Part shown: positions 53,028 to 62,721 of the stretch, piece by piece
Layout of the letters: each line of letters starts with the position of its first letter
Position numbering within the stretch: the stretch's first letter is position 1
Origin: Auanema rhodensis
Lineage: Eukaryota > Nematoda > Chromadorea > Rhabditida > Rhabditidae
Direction: 5' to 3'
Assembly (NCBI GenBank): GCA_964057225.1
Contig: OZ059899.1
Coordinates: 17,368,501-17,432,500 of the forward strand
Length of the DNA stretch: 64,000 nucleotides
Notes under the pieces: generated by a model
Told to the model about the DNA's origin: nothing
The model's input: the letters and a program-made list of their open reading frames with translations, nothing else
Databases searched by the model: none
Program-made: the position numbers and the translations under genes

Positions 53028-53055
53028 AATCAACCACTCGTAAATGTACCTAAAA

Positions 53056-53075
53056 TGCAAATGATTTCATTTGCA
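53056..53075. promoter_or_regulatory. 20-bp dyad with octamer in bidirectional promoter
   Basis: TGCAAATGA-TT-TCATTTGCA is a perfect inverted repeat with a 2-bp centre, placed between the ATPase ATG (53027, minus) and the minor capsid ATG (53107, plus). It contains ATGCAAAT, the octamer bound by POU-domain factors. It sits about 30 bp from each start, consistent with coordinated control of both genes. Confidence 0.6.
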
Positions 53076-53106
53076 ATAGTGTACACGTATCAAGTGGTGG
53101 TTTGTC

Positions 53107-53964
53107 ATGGATGATTTTTACATTACTCTTCCATCATCAGTTGACTCTGAAAAAAGTAATACATCATCAGTGTTTCTTACCAGATTACCTGAAACACTAA
53201 GGCTACGCAATAATAGATATTGCATTGGGCTGACAGACATCATTTTTCCTTGTTCTATATTAAATGTTCAAAAAGATTTATCTTATACACTACGTTTTTC
53301 CAATAGAAAATTTATTCTACACTTGCCTAAAGGCAACTATGCAAATGGTGATGAAATAATACGCGGAATCAATGCTGGAAGAGAATCATTTATCGCCAAC
53401 AATACAAAGCCTCTTGGAGCTGAGGAAGAAGCACGTATAAAAAGTTTAATAGATAAAGATGAAGATGTAAAAAAATGGTATAATAATCGCCAGGCTGAGG
53501 CTAAGCTAGTGGAGGAAATGCTCGCAGACGCCACATTTCAGTTTAACAAAACATTGCAGCGCATAGAGTTTGTAACAAGCAAGCGACTATTAATGAATGC
53601 AACGCTTGGTGATGATTTTGCATATTTTCTTGGTTTTGAAAATAAAAACATCAACGATACAATAATAGCCAGGCGTCCCATTGATTTTTCAAATAACATT
53701 AATACAATGTATATATATTGTGATATTGTAGAATATTCCATTCTTGGTAATGTGAAAGCTAATTTACTTGCATGTTTGCCTGTACCACCTCCTACTGAAT
53801 TTGGTAAAATGATTGCCAAAACATTTAATCCTATTCGTTATGTACCAATCACTAGACAAACACTCGATACCATACGTATTGAAATTTTAGATGAATTTGG
53901 TCGTCCTATGCAATTTAATTATGGTTCTACAGTTGTTACATTGCATGTTAAAAATATGAAATAA
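53107..53964 (+). CDS. Minor capsid (penton-like) protein, 285 aa
   Basis: The N-terminal region (MDDFYITLPSSVDSEK, then LTRLPETLRLRNNRYCIGLT and IIFPCSILNV) matches the pattern of Polinton minor capsid proteins, which form the single-jelly-roll penton. A middle Lys/Glu-rich helical insertion (about residues 95-140) precedes the C-terminal beta-rich half ending with FNYGSTVVTLHV. It starts at ATG directly after the bidirectional promoter. AATAAA (53960-53965) overlaps the stop codon. Frame intact. Confidence 0.85.
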   Translation: MDDFYITLPSSVDSEKSNTSSVFLTRLPETLRLRNNRYCIGLTDIIFPCSILNVQKDLSYTLRFSNRKFILHLPKGNYANGDEIIRGINAGRESFIANNTKPLGAEEEARIKSLIDKDEDVKKWYNNRQAEAKLVEEMLADATFQFNKTLQRIEFVTSKRLLMNATLGDDFAYFLGFENKNINDTIIARRPIDFSNNINTMYIYCDIVEYSILGNVKANLLACLPVPPPTEFGKMIAKTFNPIRYVPITRQTLDTIRIEILDEFGRPMQFNYGSTVVTLHVKNMK

Positions 53965-53974
53965 ACGTTTTATT
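53960..53974. terminator. Overlapping convergent poly(A) signals embedded in two stop codons
   Basis: Plus-strand AATAAA (53960-53965) contains the TAA stop of the minor capsid gene. Minus-strand AATAAA (53969-53974) begins in the TGA stop of the zinc-finger gene. The two genes are only 9 bp apart tail to tail. Confidence 0.7.
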
Positions 53975-54435
53975 CAACAGTTATACAATACCACATTTTT
54001 TATTTTCGAAGGTTTAAAAGATAGTTTAGGGCAGTTTTGTTTGTCGCTCGGCTCGTGTTGTGAATGTTCTCCGTCACTATTGCTGCGGCATCTTTTTGAT
54101 TGGGTTGAATGTACAAACTCCTCAGCTTTTTCAAAGGGTTTGCTGGTATCATTTCCATCACCATCTTCACCATTCGTTCCATTATTATTATGAATACGCC
54201 GAATATGACGCTCACAATTGAATCTTGTTCCAAAAGTTTCACTACAATGAGGGCACAAACGTCTACGAACACCATCCAAATGTCCATATTTTTGAATAAA
54301 GTCAGCATTGCTGATATAATTGTTACATATGGGTTGAATCCCTGCATGTCTTTTCAAAACGTGATCACTAAAATGCTTGGTTGAAGAAAATATTTCCTTG
54401 CATGTACCACAATATTTGTTACATAAAAGTTCCAT
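53974..54435 (-). CDS. Two-finger C2H2 zinc-finger protein, 153 aa
   Basis: Two C2H2 fingers are visible: C9-x2-C12-x12-H25-x4-H30 and C61-x2-C64-x12-H77-x4-H82. A Gly/Asn/Asp-rich linker (about residues 83-95) and a polar, Ser/Lys-rich tail follow. The longer frame starts at TTG; the first ATG gives MELLCNKYCGTC. It lies in a minus-strand trio with the small membrane protein and the protease. It could be a DNA-binding regulator of element expression or a virion protein; only the fingers are certain. Confidence 0.8.
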   Translation of the reverse strand: MELLCNKYCGTCKEIFSSTKHFSDHVLKRHAGIQPICNNYISNADFIQKYGHLDGVRRRLCPHCSETFGTRFNCERHIRRIHNNNGTNGEDGDGNDTSKPFEKAEEFVHSTQSKRCRSNSDGEHSQHEPSDKQNCPKLSFKPSKIKNVVLYNC

Positions 54436-54476
54436 TAGAGGAAAATGAAAAACGACCACACGCAATCAACCCACTT

Positions 54477-54647
54477 TTATATAATGAGCAATAATATGAC
54501 TAGTGTTGTACAAAAGCCCAATCCCAATGCTATACCTTTAATAAATGGCACTGAAATACATTTCAACATTCTCCTGTATAAAGGCGCTGGTTTAGATTGC
54601 TCCAACGTGTATTTGACACATAATTCACAGTGACAAGGAATATTCAT
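54477..54647 (-). CDS. Small membrane protein with CxCxxC motif, 56 aa
   Basis: The N-terminus has CHCELC (CxCxxC), a basic middle follows (PLYRRMLKC), and the C-terminal half is one hydrophobic segment (IKGIALGLGFCTTLVILLLII) typical of a tail anchor. The first ATG is at 54647; the longer frame begins at TTG. It sits between the protease and zinc-finger genes on the same strand with short gaps (41 nt on each side). Function unknown; a virion membrane or viroporin-like role is speculative. Confidence 0.6.
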   Translation of the reverse strand: MNIPCHCELCVKYTLEQSKPAPLYRRMLKCISVPFIKGIALGLGFCTTLVILLLII

Positions 54648-54688
54648 AACTGACCACGTAATGTAGCAGGTTATTAATGACAAATTTC

Positions 54689-55144
54689 TTATATAGTAGC
54701 CAATTTATAGTCGAATACTTTATGCATAAACGCTTTAATAAAGACATCATCATTTTTCAATAGTTTAAAAAATGAACAAATGCTTTCAAATGAATTACCA
54801 GCCGACAACATTAGTATTACAAATACCACATAGCCACCACAAGTGTATTCAATTAAACGTTGTGGTTTGCAAGTATTAATTTTTACCTTTTTATATTTGG
54901 CCAGATAATTTTGAATGTACTTGTTCATTTTATATCCCAAGCTACAGAAAAAATAGGCTTGCTTGTTACGGACAAAGATGACCTGCCAATGTGTGCCTGG
55001 CTTATCATGTGTGTCAGTATTTACGACAAGTGCAAAGTTTTTACGACGCGTTTTGGGTAGAGTATCAGCGCTATATACACCGAGGAATAGTTTCCTAGTG
55101 CTGGGTACAGATTGCAATAGTGATACTATTTCAGACGAATACAT
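54689..55144 (-). CDS. PRO: Adenain-like cysteine protease, 151 aa, atypical catalytic acid
   Basis: Maturation protease of the Polinton virion set. Numbered from the first ATG (55144), His52 lies in GTHW, Gln95 (oxyanion hole) and Cys102 lie in TCGGY, and the seven-residue Gln-Cys spacing fits the adenain/Ulp1 fold. The position that is normally Asp or Glu in the YFF[D/E]S.G segment is Cys67 (YFFCSLG). The frame extends 29 codons upstream but opens at TTG, so either the short form or an unseen upstream exon applies; 151 aa is short for the family. The gene is divergent from the virion-type protein at 55196. Confidence 0.85.
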   Translation of the reverse strand: MYSSEIVSLLQSVPSTRKLFLGVYSADTLPKTRRKNFALVVNTDTHDKPGTHWQVIFVRNKQAYFFCSLGYKMNKYIQNYLAKYKKVKINTCKPQRLIEYTCGGYVVFVILMLSAGNSFESICSFFKLLKNDDVFIKAFMHKVFDYKLATI

Positions 55145-55195
55145 TTTAGTAGAATGATCTAGTGTAACTTTTGTATTGCGCGCGTGCGGTTCGAT

Positions 55196-55648
55196 ATGCC
55201 GCACCTCCTTTTGGATGTCAACTCTATTCAATGGACAACACTTTTAAATCAACAAATGGGTGGCGCCCCATTTAGCGGAATGATGTTTCAACGTGGAATG
55301 CAGAGGGGTCATGGTTTGGGTGGTATTTTGGCAACTTTGGCATCATTTCTACCACGCATCATTCAATCACCTATAGCCCAAAATCTCATCAATGCCGGAA
55401 GAAACGCCTTATCCAGTGCTGTAAGCAATAGTCCAGTTGTAAATTCACCTCTTGGCGGACAGTTGCTGAAAACTGGTAATGAAATTGTCGATGGGGTGCT
55501 GAAAGGCGATAATATCAAGGAAACTCTTAAAACAGCCGGCCGACAAGCTATACGAGATCTTACCGGCTTGGGCAAACGGCGACGACGCAAAACCACAAAA
55601 CCTCATAAGCGGTTGTGCATCACTCGTGAGCGGTCGTTTCACATTTAA
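55196..55648 (+). CDS. Basic/hydrophobic virion-type protein, 150 aa
   Basis: An N-terminal Gly/Met-rich segment (MGGAPFSGMM, QRGMQRGHGLGG) is followed by an amphipathic helix (ILATLASFLPRIIQSP). Next come a segment with GNEIVDGVLKGDNIKETL and a strongly basic tail (GKRRRRKTTKPHKR). This layout recurs in Polintons, in my recollection, and resembles minor core or membrane-lytic virion proteins of adeno-type viruses, probably cleaved by the protease. I chose ATG 55196; ATG 55256 (130 aa) is the alternative. The stop at 55646-55648 directly abuts the ATG of the major capsid gene. Role inferred. Confidence 0.7.
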   Translation: MPHLLLDVNSIQWTTLLNQQMGGAPFSGMMFQRGMQRGHGLGGILATLASFLPRIIQSPIAQNLINAGRNALSSAVSNSPVVNSPLGGQLLKTGNEIVDGVLKGDNIKETLKTAGRQAIRDLTGLGKRRRRKTTKPHKRLCITRERSFHI

Positions 55649-56983
55649 ATGGCTAAATTGATAGATTCAAAATCAGCACAAGCCCTTTTACCTAATATCA
55701 ACTATGGTGATATACCTGCGTCGGCATTAGGTGTTGAATCCACTCGCACTGTACAAGTCCCTTTGAAAAATACTTTTCTTCCTCAAGGACCATGGGAATT
55801 TGTTATAGCTCAAAATTCCAAATCATTCCTCAATCTGAGAAGATGTTGGTTGAATGTAAAATTTAAAATTGTAACCACAAACGGTGATCCAGTACCAGAC
55901 AACCTTGTTTTTGCACCATGTCAACAATTTGCTGCCAGTTTAATACATTCGTATCATTTGAAAATTGGCGATGTTAGCGTGTATGACTCTACCGTGAATC
56001 ATGCCTATAAAACATATATCGAGAATATTTTAATGTATAGCAACGATGTTAAAGAGAGCAAACTTGCCATATCAGGCTATTATGCTGATAGATATATAGA
56101 TAATGCATCCAGTGCTGGATTTAGAACGCGTCAAGCGCTTGTAAAAAATGGCATATTGTGTGAGATGGCTGCTCCCGTCAGTATCGACCTATTTAATCAA
56201 GAGCGACTGTTTGTAAACTATTCAAAAATGGAGCTAACTGCATATCCAAACCGTGATAACTTTTTAATTGACACTCTAGGCTGGAATAATGAAAACAAGG
56301 ATACTACATTAAAGGAGGAGTTTCCAAATTTGAAAGTAGATATCAGCGATGTACATTTGCTCATTCAAGAGTTTGATCTAAACGCTGGATTAGCTATGGC
56401 TATAGAAGATAAACTCGCAAAGGATCGAATACACTACCCCATGACATCAGTGAAAATGCGCTCTTATTTCATAGAAGGAGGCCGCTTGGATTCACCTAAT
56501 AATATATTATTCACGTCTCATACACCAAAACGTGTCGTAGTAGGTCTTGTTGGCGCACACGCTTATAATGGTACTTTTAAACATTCGCCATTCAACTTTA
56601 AACCGTTTGATTTGAAAAATATATACTTGACGCTCAACAATAGGGTAATACCTACCCGTCCTTATAATTTAGAATGGCGATCTTCCTATGCCACAGCATA
56701 TATTGACATGCTGGAAGGTTTGGGACTTGGTCGTACAGATTCATCCAATGGTATTACACCAGCAATGTATAAAGCTGGTTTCACATTTTTTGTATTTGAT
56801 ATTTCTCCTACTGTGCATTCGTCAGAGTTATTTGATGTTATACGACAAGGTAATGTAGCCTTGAAATTGGAATTTGGTCAACAAACGCCGCAAGAGGGCT
56901 TATATGCAATTGTTTATGCAGAGTATGACTCTATTCTTTCAATTGACAACAATCGTGCTCCATATATTGATACCAGTTTGTAA
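55649..56983 (+). CDS. MCP: Major capsid protein (double jelly roll), 444 aa
   Basis: The length and pattern match Polinton major capsid proteins. Features include FVIAQNSKSFLNLRRCWLNV at the N-terminal sheet, VFAPCQQFAASLIHSYHLKI followed by YKTYIENILMY, and a C-terminal domain ending in VALKLEFGQQ and AIVYAEYDSIL. Such proteins fold as double jelly rolls and form hexameric capsomers. The ATG directly follows the stop of the upstream virion-type gene. AATAAA at 56991-56996 follows the stop by 7 nt. No break seen. Confidence 0.93.
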   Translation: MAKLIDSKSAQALLPNINYGDIPASALGVESTRTVQVPLKNTFLPQGPWEFVIAQNSKSFLNLRRCWLNVKFKIVTTNGDPVPDNLVFAPCQQFAASLIHSYHLKIGDVSVYDSTVNHAYKTYIENILMYSNDVKESKLAISGYYADRYIDNASSAGFRTRQALVKNGILCEMAAPVSIDLFNQERLFVNYSKMELTAYPNRDNFLIDTLGWNNENKDTTLKEEFPNLKVDISDVHLLIQEFDLNAGLAMAIEDKLAKDRIHYPMTSVKMRSYFIEGGRLDSPNNILFTSHTPKRVVVGLVGAHAYNGTFKHSPFNFKPFDLKNIYLTLNNRVIPTRPYNLEWRSSYATAYIDMLEGLGLGRTDSSNGITPAMYKAGFTFFVFDISPTVHSSELFDVIRQGNVALKLEFGQQTPQEGLYAIVYAEYDSILSIDNNRAPYIDTSL

Positions 56984-57121
56984 TGTATGTAATAAAATTC
57001 TTTAAAAGATTTAAGAATAAAATTTATTAATACAACTATTTTTAAAAATAAATACATGTACAATGATAAAATTTTATAAATACAAATATATACAAGATAA
57101 AAATTTATAAATTCAAATATA
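56984..57121. terminator. Convergent 3' ends of MCP and PolB
   Basis: A plus-strand AATAAA (56991-56996) serves MCP and a minus-strand AATAAA (57023-57028) lies about 94 nt past the PolB stop. The rest is AT-rich with no ORF. Confidence 0.6.
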
Positions 57122-60100
57122 TTAAACACAATAACCGTAGGGTAAAGTACTATAATCTTGAAGATAACAAAGTTTATCCATTACGACTCTAGTACTTTTT
57201 GTCATATCCATTGTGGATATGGCACCGAGTTGCCTCTTTAACAATGTCGTATTGGTTTTTAAAACCAATTTTTCTCCATCCATAACGAGTCCGCAAACCA
57301 GTCGCTCCATACTTTCAAAGTTTACCACTGACGCTGCCGTGTGGTCCAAAGTCTGAAAATTATAAAATTATTTGAAAAGTCAAAGCTCGTACTTACCACT
57401 CCCTTTGCCTTTGTTACATATTTTACATCACCAGCTGCATTTACAAGTTTATAACTATAAACTTTTGCCGCTGGTGACACAAACTTGGTCATTGACCAAC
57501 CATCGGGTATTTCAGAGGTTAGTTTACCTAACCATTCACCCTTCATATCCTCAATTGGATCTGGCTCATCTAGGCATCTTTGATAAATTAGAAAATCCGT
57601 GTCTAAATAATGTAAGTTTAAATTGAATACAAAGTATAAAATTACCTGTATACACCAAATTCTTTCCAATTTTCTCCATTGCCTTATACAATAGTAGCCT
57701 TGCATGAGCGGTTGTATAGGCCGCAATAGCTACATTTGTAAAAGGCGGTGGTGCCAAATGCGAATCCTCTGGTACTGTTGTGCAGTACGCAACATTATCC
57801 ACAATTTTGAACCCAGTGAGTTCCCTTGCAGGATCAGTAATGATCCTACCAATTTCTGGGTCCTCAACACCAATAATCTTGGTTTGGGCTTTATCTGGTC
57901 TTTGACCCATTTTACCCCAGACACTATAAGCAAATTTGTAATGTATTGTTTTTAAAAAGTTTACAAACCTATTTAGCTGCAGTTTGGCAATGCTACGCAT
58001 GGCAGCATTCTTTTCAATTTTATTGCTCTCCAGAGCAACACCAGTGTTCTCCTCGTGCTCTTGGAGATATATCACCTGTAAAATTCTATTTAATGTGATA
58101 CTTTTGTTAAAACATACCTTTTCTTCCTCTGTCATGTTTGGCTTTGGCCAGCCCGACGCCTCTTGTTTAATTTTTATGTACTTTTGTACAAATTCTTTAA
58201 ACAGGCCGCCTTGTTGCCATTCTTCCCAGTGCCACACCTCATGCACATTAAGCACTTTATAGCCACGTTGTATGGCACACTCGAGCTCAACATGTGTCAC
58301 AGTTAGATGCAGCTTTCTAGCATTTACATCATTCTGGTGCTCACATGTTACATTTTTACTTTTGACTGCACAAGTGCGGCAGTTTGTAAAAATTAATTTA
58401 CCGCCAATACGTGTGCCTAATACAGGGTACAGCAAATTTGTGGGTGCAAGCACGTCACATTTTACTAGCCCCTTGTATGGGCAACATGTCTCAAAGCTTT
58501 TGAAACCCTCAGTAATAACTTTGGGATTACCTACAGGGTAATAGGCATCAAAGGCTGTGACATATGGATATAGTGAACAAAAGTCCACATACTCGAGCGA
58601 GTATCTATCCGAAGCTTGTGCCAAAAGCTTATATGTCTGGGTGCGGCCACCGGTAAAGGCATCTCTAGGTGCCAAGCGTGTAACAACATTTGTTTCACGC
58701 ATAAATTTCGCCATTTCTTCATTGGCCGAAATTTGTGCATTAATTTCGTGCTCCCACACTGTGGTAACACTAATGCCTTGGCTTTGAATTTTTTGAAGCC
58801 TTTTCATGGTTTTATCATAAACCTAAATTTTAAAAATTAAAATGATTAAAAAAAAAGTCACAATTACCTCTTCCATTGTTTCACCATTTCTGCCTGGTGC
58901 TATAGCGCTCTTGTTGGTGCACTGGGGGCAACCATGATAGATACAGCCATTAATCTACAAAAATTTGCATTTTTTACATTTATTACAAATTACTCACCTC
59001 ATAGCCATGATTGGCAACGGGGTCATAAGCATCGAGTAGATAGCGATGGCCATCTACTCTCACTGCAAATTCGCCACCATTAAGCTTATGCATTAATGGG
59101 CGGCCCAATCCTTGTTCTAGCCATTTTATATACTTTATGGCTATTATACTCTGCTTTTGACCGGCATAATAACCAGTCTCGGGCAGAATACCCACTTGGT
59201 TCTCTTTAATATGGTTCATTTTCAACTGTAATATACTAGTTTTGAAAATGCTTGTATTTGAAAAAACTTGCCTGGAATAAAGAGAAACTGGCAAATGTCA
59301 TACATTGTATGACAGGGTTCCAGCCAGTGGTGGCGGTTGCCAACTTCATGTAAACTTTCATACAGTTGGTTAAAATACGGACATCTGTCCTACAATATTC
59401 CAAAAGCTCTTCATCAAAATCAAACGCTCTTTGATTACGCTCTTCATACCAAATATCGAATGAAGCTAGGTCTTCTGCTTTCATTCTAACAGTACAATAG
59501 TACTGTTTTGGTGGTAAAGATGGCAACACTTTGCCATAATTTATTGGGTGATTATAGAGGTAAGGAAACTGTCCTTTACTCATATCAGGTACACCAAATG
59601 CCTTGGGTAACGCTGATAGGGGTAAAGGCACTAATAAATAACTATCTTTAAAATATAAATGATTAAATTTTTGACCTCTTAAAGGCTTGACAACCATGCT
59701 TATAATCTTGGTCCTATTTAAAATTGGATCAGGATATATACCACGGTTTATCAGCCTAGACACCAAGAAATGTATGTCAAAGCGTGAACCATTATGCGCA
59801 ATCAAAATTGCATTATCATTCTCAACAGAGTTGAGTAACCAATCAAGGAAACGATCTGTTACAGACCATTCACTATCACCTTGTTGATACCCAAAATGGC
59901 CCTCCTTGGTTGTGCATTTTTCACATGAGTTGGCATCTATACAACTTTCACAAAATTTGTTATACACAACCATATTGGGCCATTGTTCATCTGCATATTC
60001 ATGAACATTTGTACCGCTTTTTAACACAACCGTTTCAAAGTCATAGAAAATAATCTTAAACAAGTAAGCATTACACTTGTAAAGATGTAAAATACAAACC

Positions 60101-62329
60101 TTGTATTTCTCTTGCCTCTTTTTTAACTGATCCTTCTTCTTGTCGTTAGGTGGTACCCAACAACAAGAATGATCTTCAGGCTTTGTTTGCCCACACTTTT
60201 TGCAAAATTTCTCATTGCAATTGTGCGGTCTATCAGCACGTACTCTGTGATAATGATCACAGTTTTCACATGTCTGAATTTAGTCATGTTAAATTTTATA
60301 TATATTTTTTAAATTACCTTAAACATTCGACATGTTTTTCTAATATGCCTGTCAAAGCATTGACGAGTTTTGAACAAAACTCTACAACTATCACATCTTA
60401 TGCTACTCTCAACCACATTTTCCATCGAATTACATTTTAAGGTGTGGCATTTCTTACACTTGGCTTTACATCTATGCAACACTGTTTTGTAAGATAATTT
60501 ACAGTGTTGGCATATAATACCATCAAAAATCTGTGATCTACTACAAGTTGTAATACAGTCATAATGATTATTTCGGTAGCCTAGTGTTACCACTTTGCTA
60601 GCCGTTTCATTAAAGATACGCTGAATAGCGTACATACGCTGTCCAGGTGGCCTTGCGTATACTACAAACTTATAGTCTGTATTACAACTTGCAATAATAT
60701 TTAAATGATTTAAATTATAATTTGGTAAATGTACAGAAATACCACACCTATTTAATAAATTGATATGATGTGGTTGATTTGGCAACAAGATGTAGTTGCG
60801 ACGAAGATTTTGTATCCTCCGCTTTTCAACAACATCTTCTGCTGCCTCTTCATCGGCTTTCCACATTCCCACAACTGCTGCTCTAGCCAGGCAATGAGTG
60901 TCAGTGTTCTCAATTGTGCCAGGTATTTTGAGTTCGGCATCAAAATAGAAACCAACTCTACCTTCACCAGGCATCAGGCTTGGCTGCACTGGTCTCTCAT
61001 CAAACACATACATTTCAATATTCATTGCCTGGCTAATTACAGCCTCTCGCTTTGATTGCTGCACCTTGCTGATGGCATTCATGATGGCAACGCCATCCAA
61101 ATGCTCCCTTCTACGGAAATCCATAAATATGGATCCCTTTTCAAAGGATGGGTGCTCTATTGATAAACAAAATAGCGCTTTTTGTTTATCTGGCACACCA
61201 CTTTCAGCAAGGCACCGATCAAGAAACTCATTAAATAGCCGCGGCATGACAACATGCATTGGCTCATCAATGGCTTCCAAATGTGGGAACGTGAGCGATC
61301 TAACGACCACGTTGGTGAACCGACCAGTTCGTTTTATGCGTCGGTGTGACCACTATAATACATATTTTTTATAATGGTTATACGCTTTTAATTTAAATAT
61401 AAATAATTTTTGTTTATAACTTTTAATAAATTTACTTTTCTTTAAATTATTTTTATATTCTTTTATTAAAAATAAATGGCATTTGATTTTTAAATATAAA
61501 GTTTTTTCTTTTATAAACATTTGTTAATGTTAAAAAATAAATGAAAAGGTCAAGATTGTGTTTTATTATTTTACTAGTTCAAAATGTTTGAAATATTTAT
61601 AATTTGTAAGAATTCAAAATTGGTTGAAAGAAAGATAGATGAGGAAAGATAGATAGATAGTGAGATGAAATGTAAAGATTTTAAAATGAATGCTGTTCAA
61701 AAGAATGAATATGTAAATTTCAAAATACTTGCAATTTGTTTGATAAAAGATATAGATTGAGATGAAATGTAAAGATGAGAGAGAGAGAATTTTATGAATG
61801 CAATTGAAAAAGAGAAATAAATTTCAAAATGTTTTCAAAATATGCAACTGGAGAAAGAGAAAATTTCATGTTTCAAAAGATATATTATGAAATGATATGT
61901 AAATAAAAGATCGCACCTCTATTTTACAGACATTGTTAAAAGCCGCTCCATATCCGACTTGCCCTCCACTGGTTGATGGGGTAGCGGGATCCCATTCTCT
62001 TAAAAAGAAAAAACTAATTGTTATAATTTTTAATATCGCTTACTCATCACTGTCATCCAAGGTTATTACTTCAATAACCCTTGATGATGAGGGCCCACTG
62101 TTAAAAGTGGGTGATGTGGGCTCACAGAGCTCGATCCCACCAGCCTCGGTAAACTTTATACGTTTACTAAAAAACAAAATATATATAAAGATTCAAAGTA
62201 TTGTTAAATTACCTGAGCTGATTAATCTCTTCATAATCAAATCCTAGCTCTTCACATAAACGTTTATAACTGAAAAAAGAAAAAGTTTACAAACAAATAA
62301 TCAAAAAGACACAACCTATTAGCAGCCAT
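57122..62329 (-). CDS. POLB: Protein-primed family B DNA polymerase, 14 exons, about 1,369 aa
   Basis: Exons in order: 62316-62329, 62213-62269, 62044-62166, 61917-61998, 60318-61352, 60100-60273, 59272-60054, 58998-59225, 58868-58954, 58118-58822, 57969-58075, 57646-57923, 57397-57602, 57122-57352. They join with no frame break. Residues about 400-545 hold Cys/His zinc clusters. The 3'-5' exonuclease shows FYDFET (Asp500/Glu502), HNGSRFD and YCRTD (719). The palm shows DFCSLYP (941-947), KLQLNSVWGK (from 1127) split by an intron, and YTDTDF (1223-1228) split by another intron. The exon 7 donor is GC (CAG|GCAAGT). It would replicate the linear element by protein priming. The four N-terminal exons carry VIEVITLDDSDEE, are joined to exon 5 by a 564-nt intron, and are less certain (about 0.65). 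Without them the first ATG lies at 61259. Confidence 0.92.
61353..61916 (-). other. Large PolB intron 4, AT-rich with GATA microsatellite
   Basis: Non-coding on both strands. The donor is GTGCGA (61916) and the acceptor TATTATAG (61353). Contains AGATAGATAGATAG near 61645, GAGAGAGAG near 61780 and A/T runs. It is ten times longer than the other PolB introns, so a separate transcript starting downstream of it cannot be excluded. Confidence 0.6.
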
Positions 62330-62534
62330 TGTACCTTGATATAATGAATATATCAGTCTACACATTGCTGTTGGCATTGTAATTTGTTATGTAACATGGA
62401 TTTGGGTACAGCTGTCAAAACTAGCAGTTGCGATAAACTTTAAAATAAATAAGCTTATTGAATACATCTGTTTTTATTGTCCCCATCGGATTAATTTTTG
62501 TTATTAGTTCTTATTAAATTAACTTTATGCGTTT
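62330..62534 (-). promoter_or_regulatory. PolB upstream region
   Basis: This non-coding stretch between the right terminal repeat and the PolB ATG holds a TATA-like dyad GATATA-N5-TATATC (62339-62355). It also has an internal copy of the terminal-repeat motif CAGCTGTCAAAA at 62409-62420. Probable promoter by position only. Confidence 0.4.
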
Positions 62535-62721
62535 CATTGAGGTCAGCGCAACTGTTTGTTAATCTTATTGTATTTACCTTCAATGTGTGCTCTATAGAGT
62601 TATTGTATTGTTATATTAGTAAAATAAAGTTTAAAACTAATCTTTTATTATAATTTGAAACCTTTACTTGTTAGAATAAATATAATTAATAACGATTTGT
62701 AATTTCAAAAATTAATAATTT

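Noticed and set aside
54445-54633. Plus-strand 62-aa ORF
   Set aside because: Antisense shadow of the small membrane protein on the minus strand, which has a convincing hydrophobic anchor and fits the minus-strand gene spacing.
58531-58840. Several plus-strand and alternative-frame ORFs over PolB
   Set aside because: Shadows of the PolB palm exon.
61933-62247. Plus-strand 104-aa ORF
   Set aside because: Crosses predicted minus-strand PolB exons and introns whose phases all match; the plus frame has no recognisable feature.
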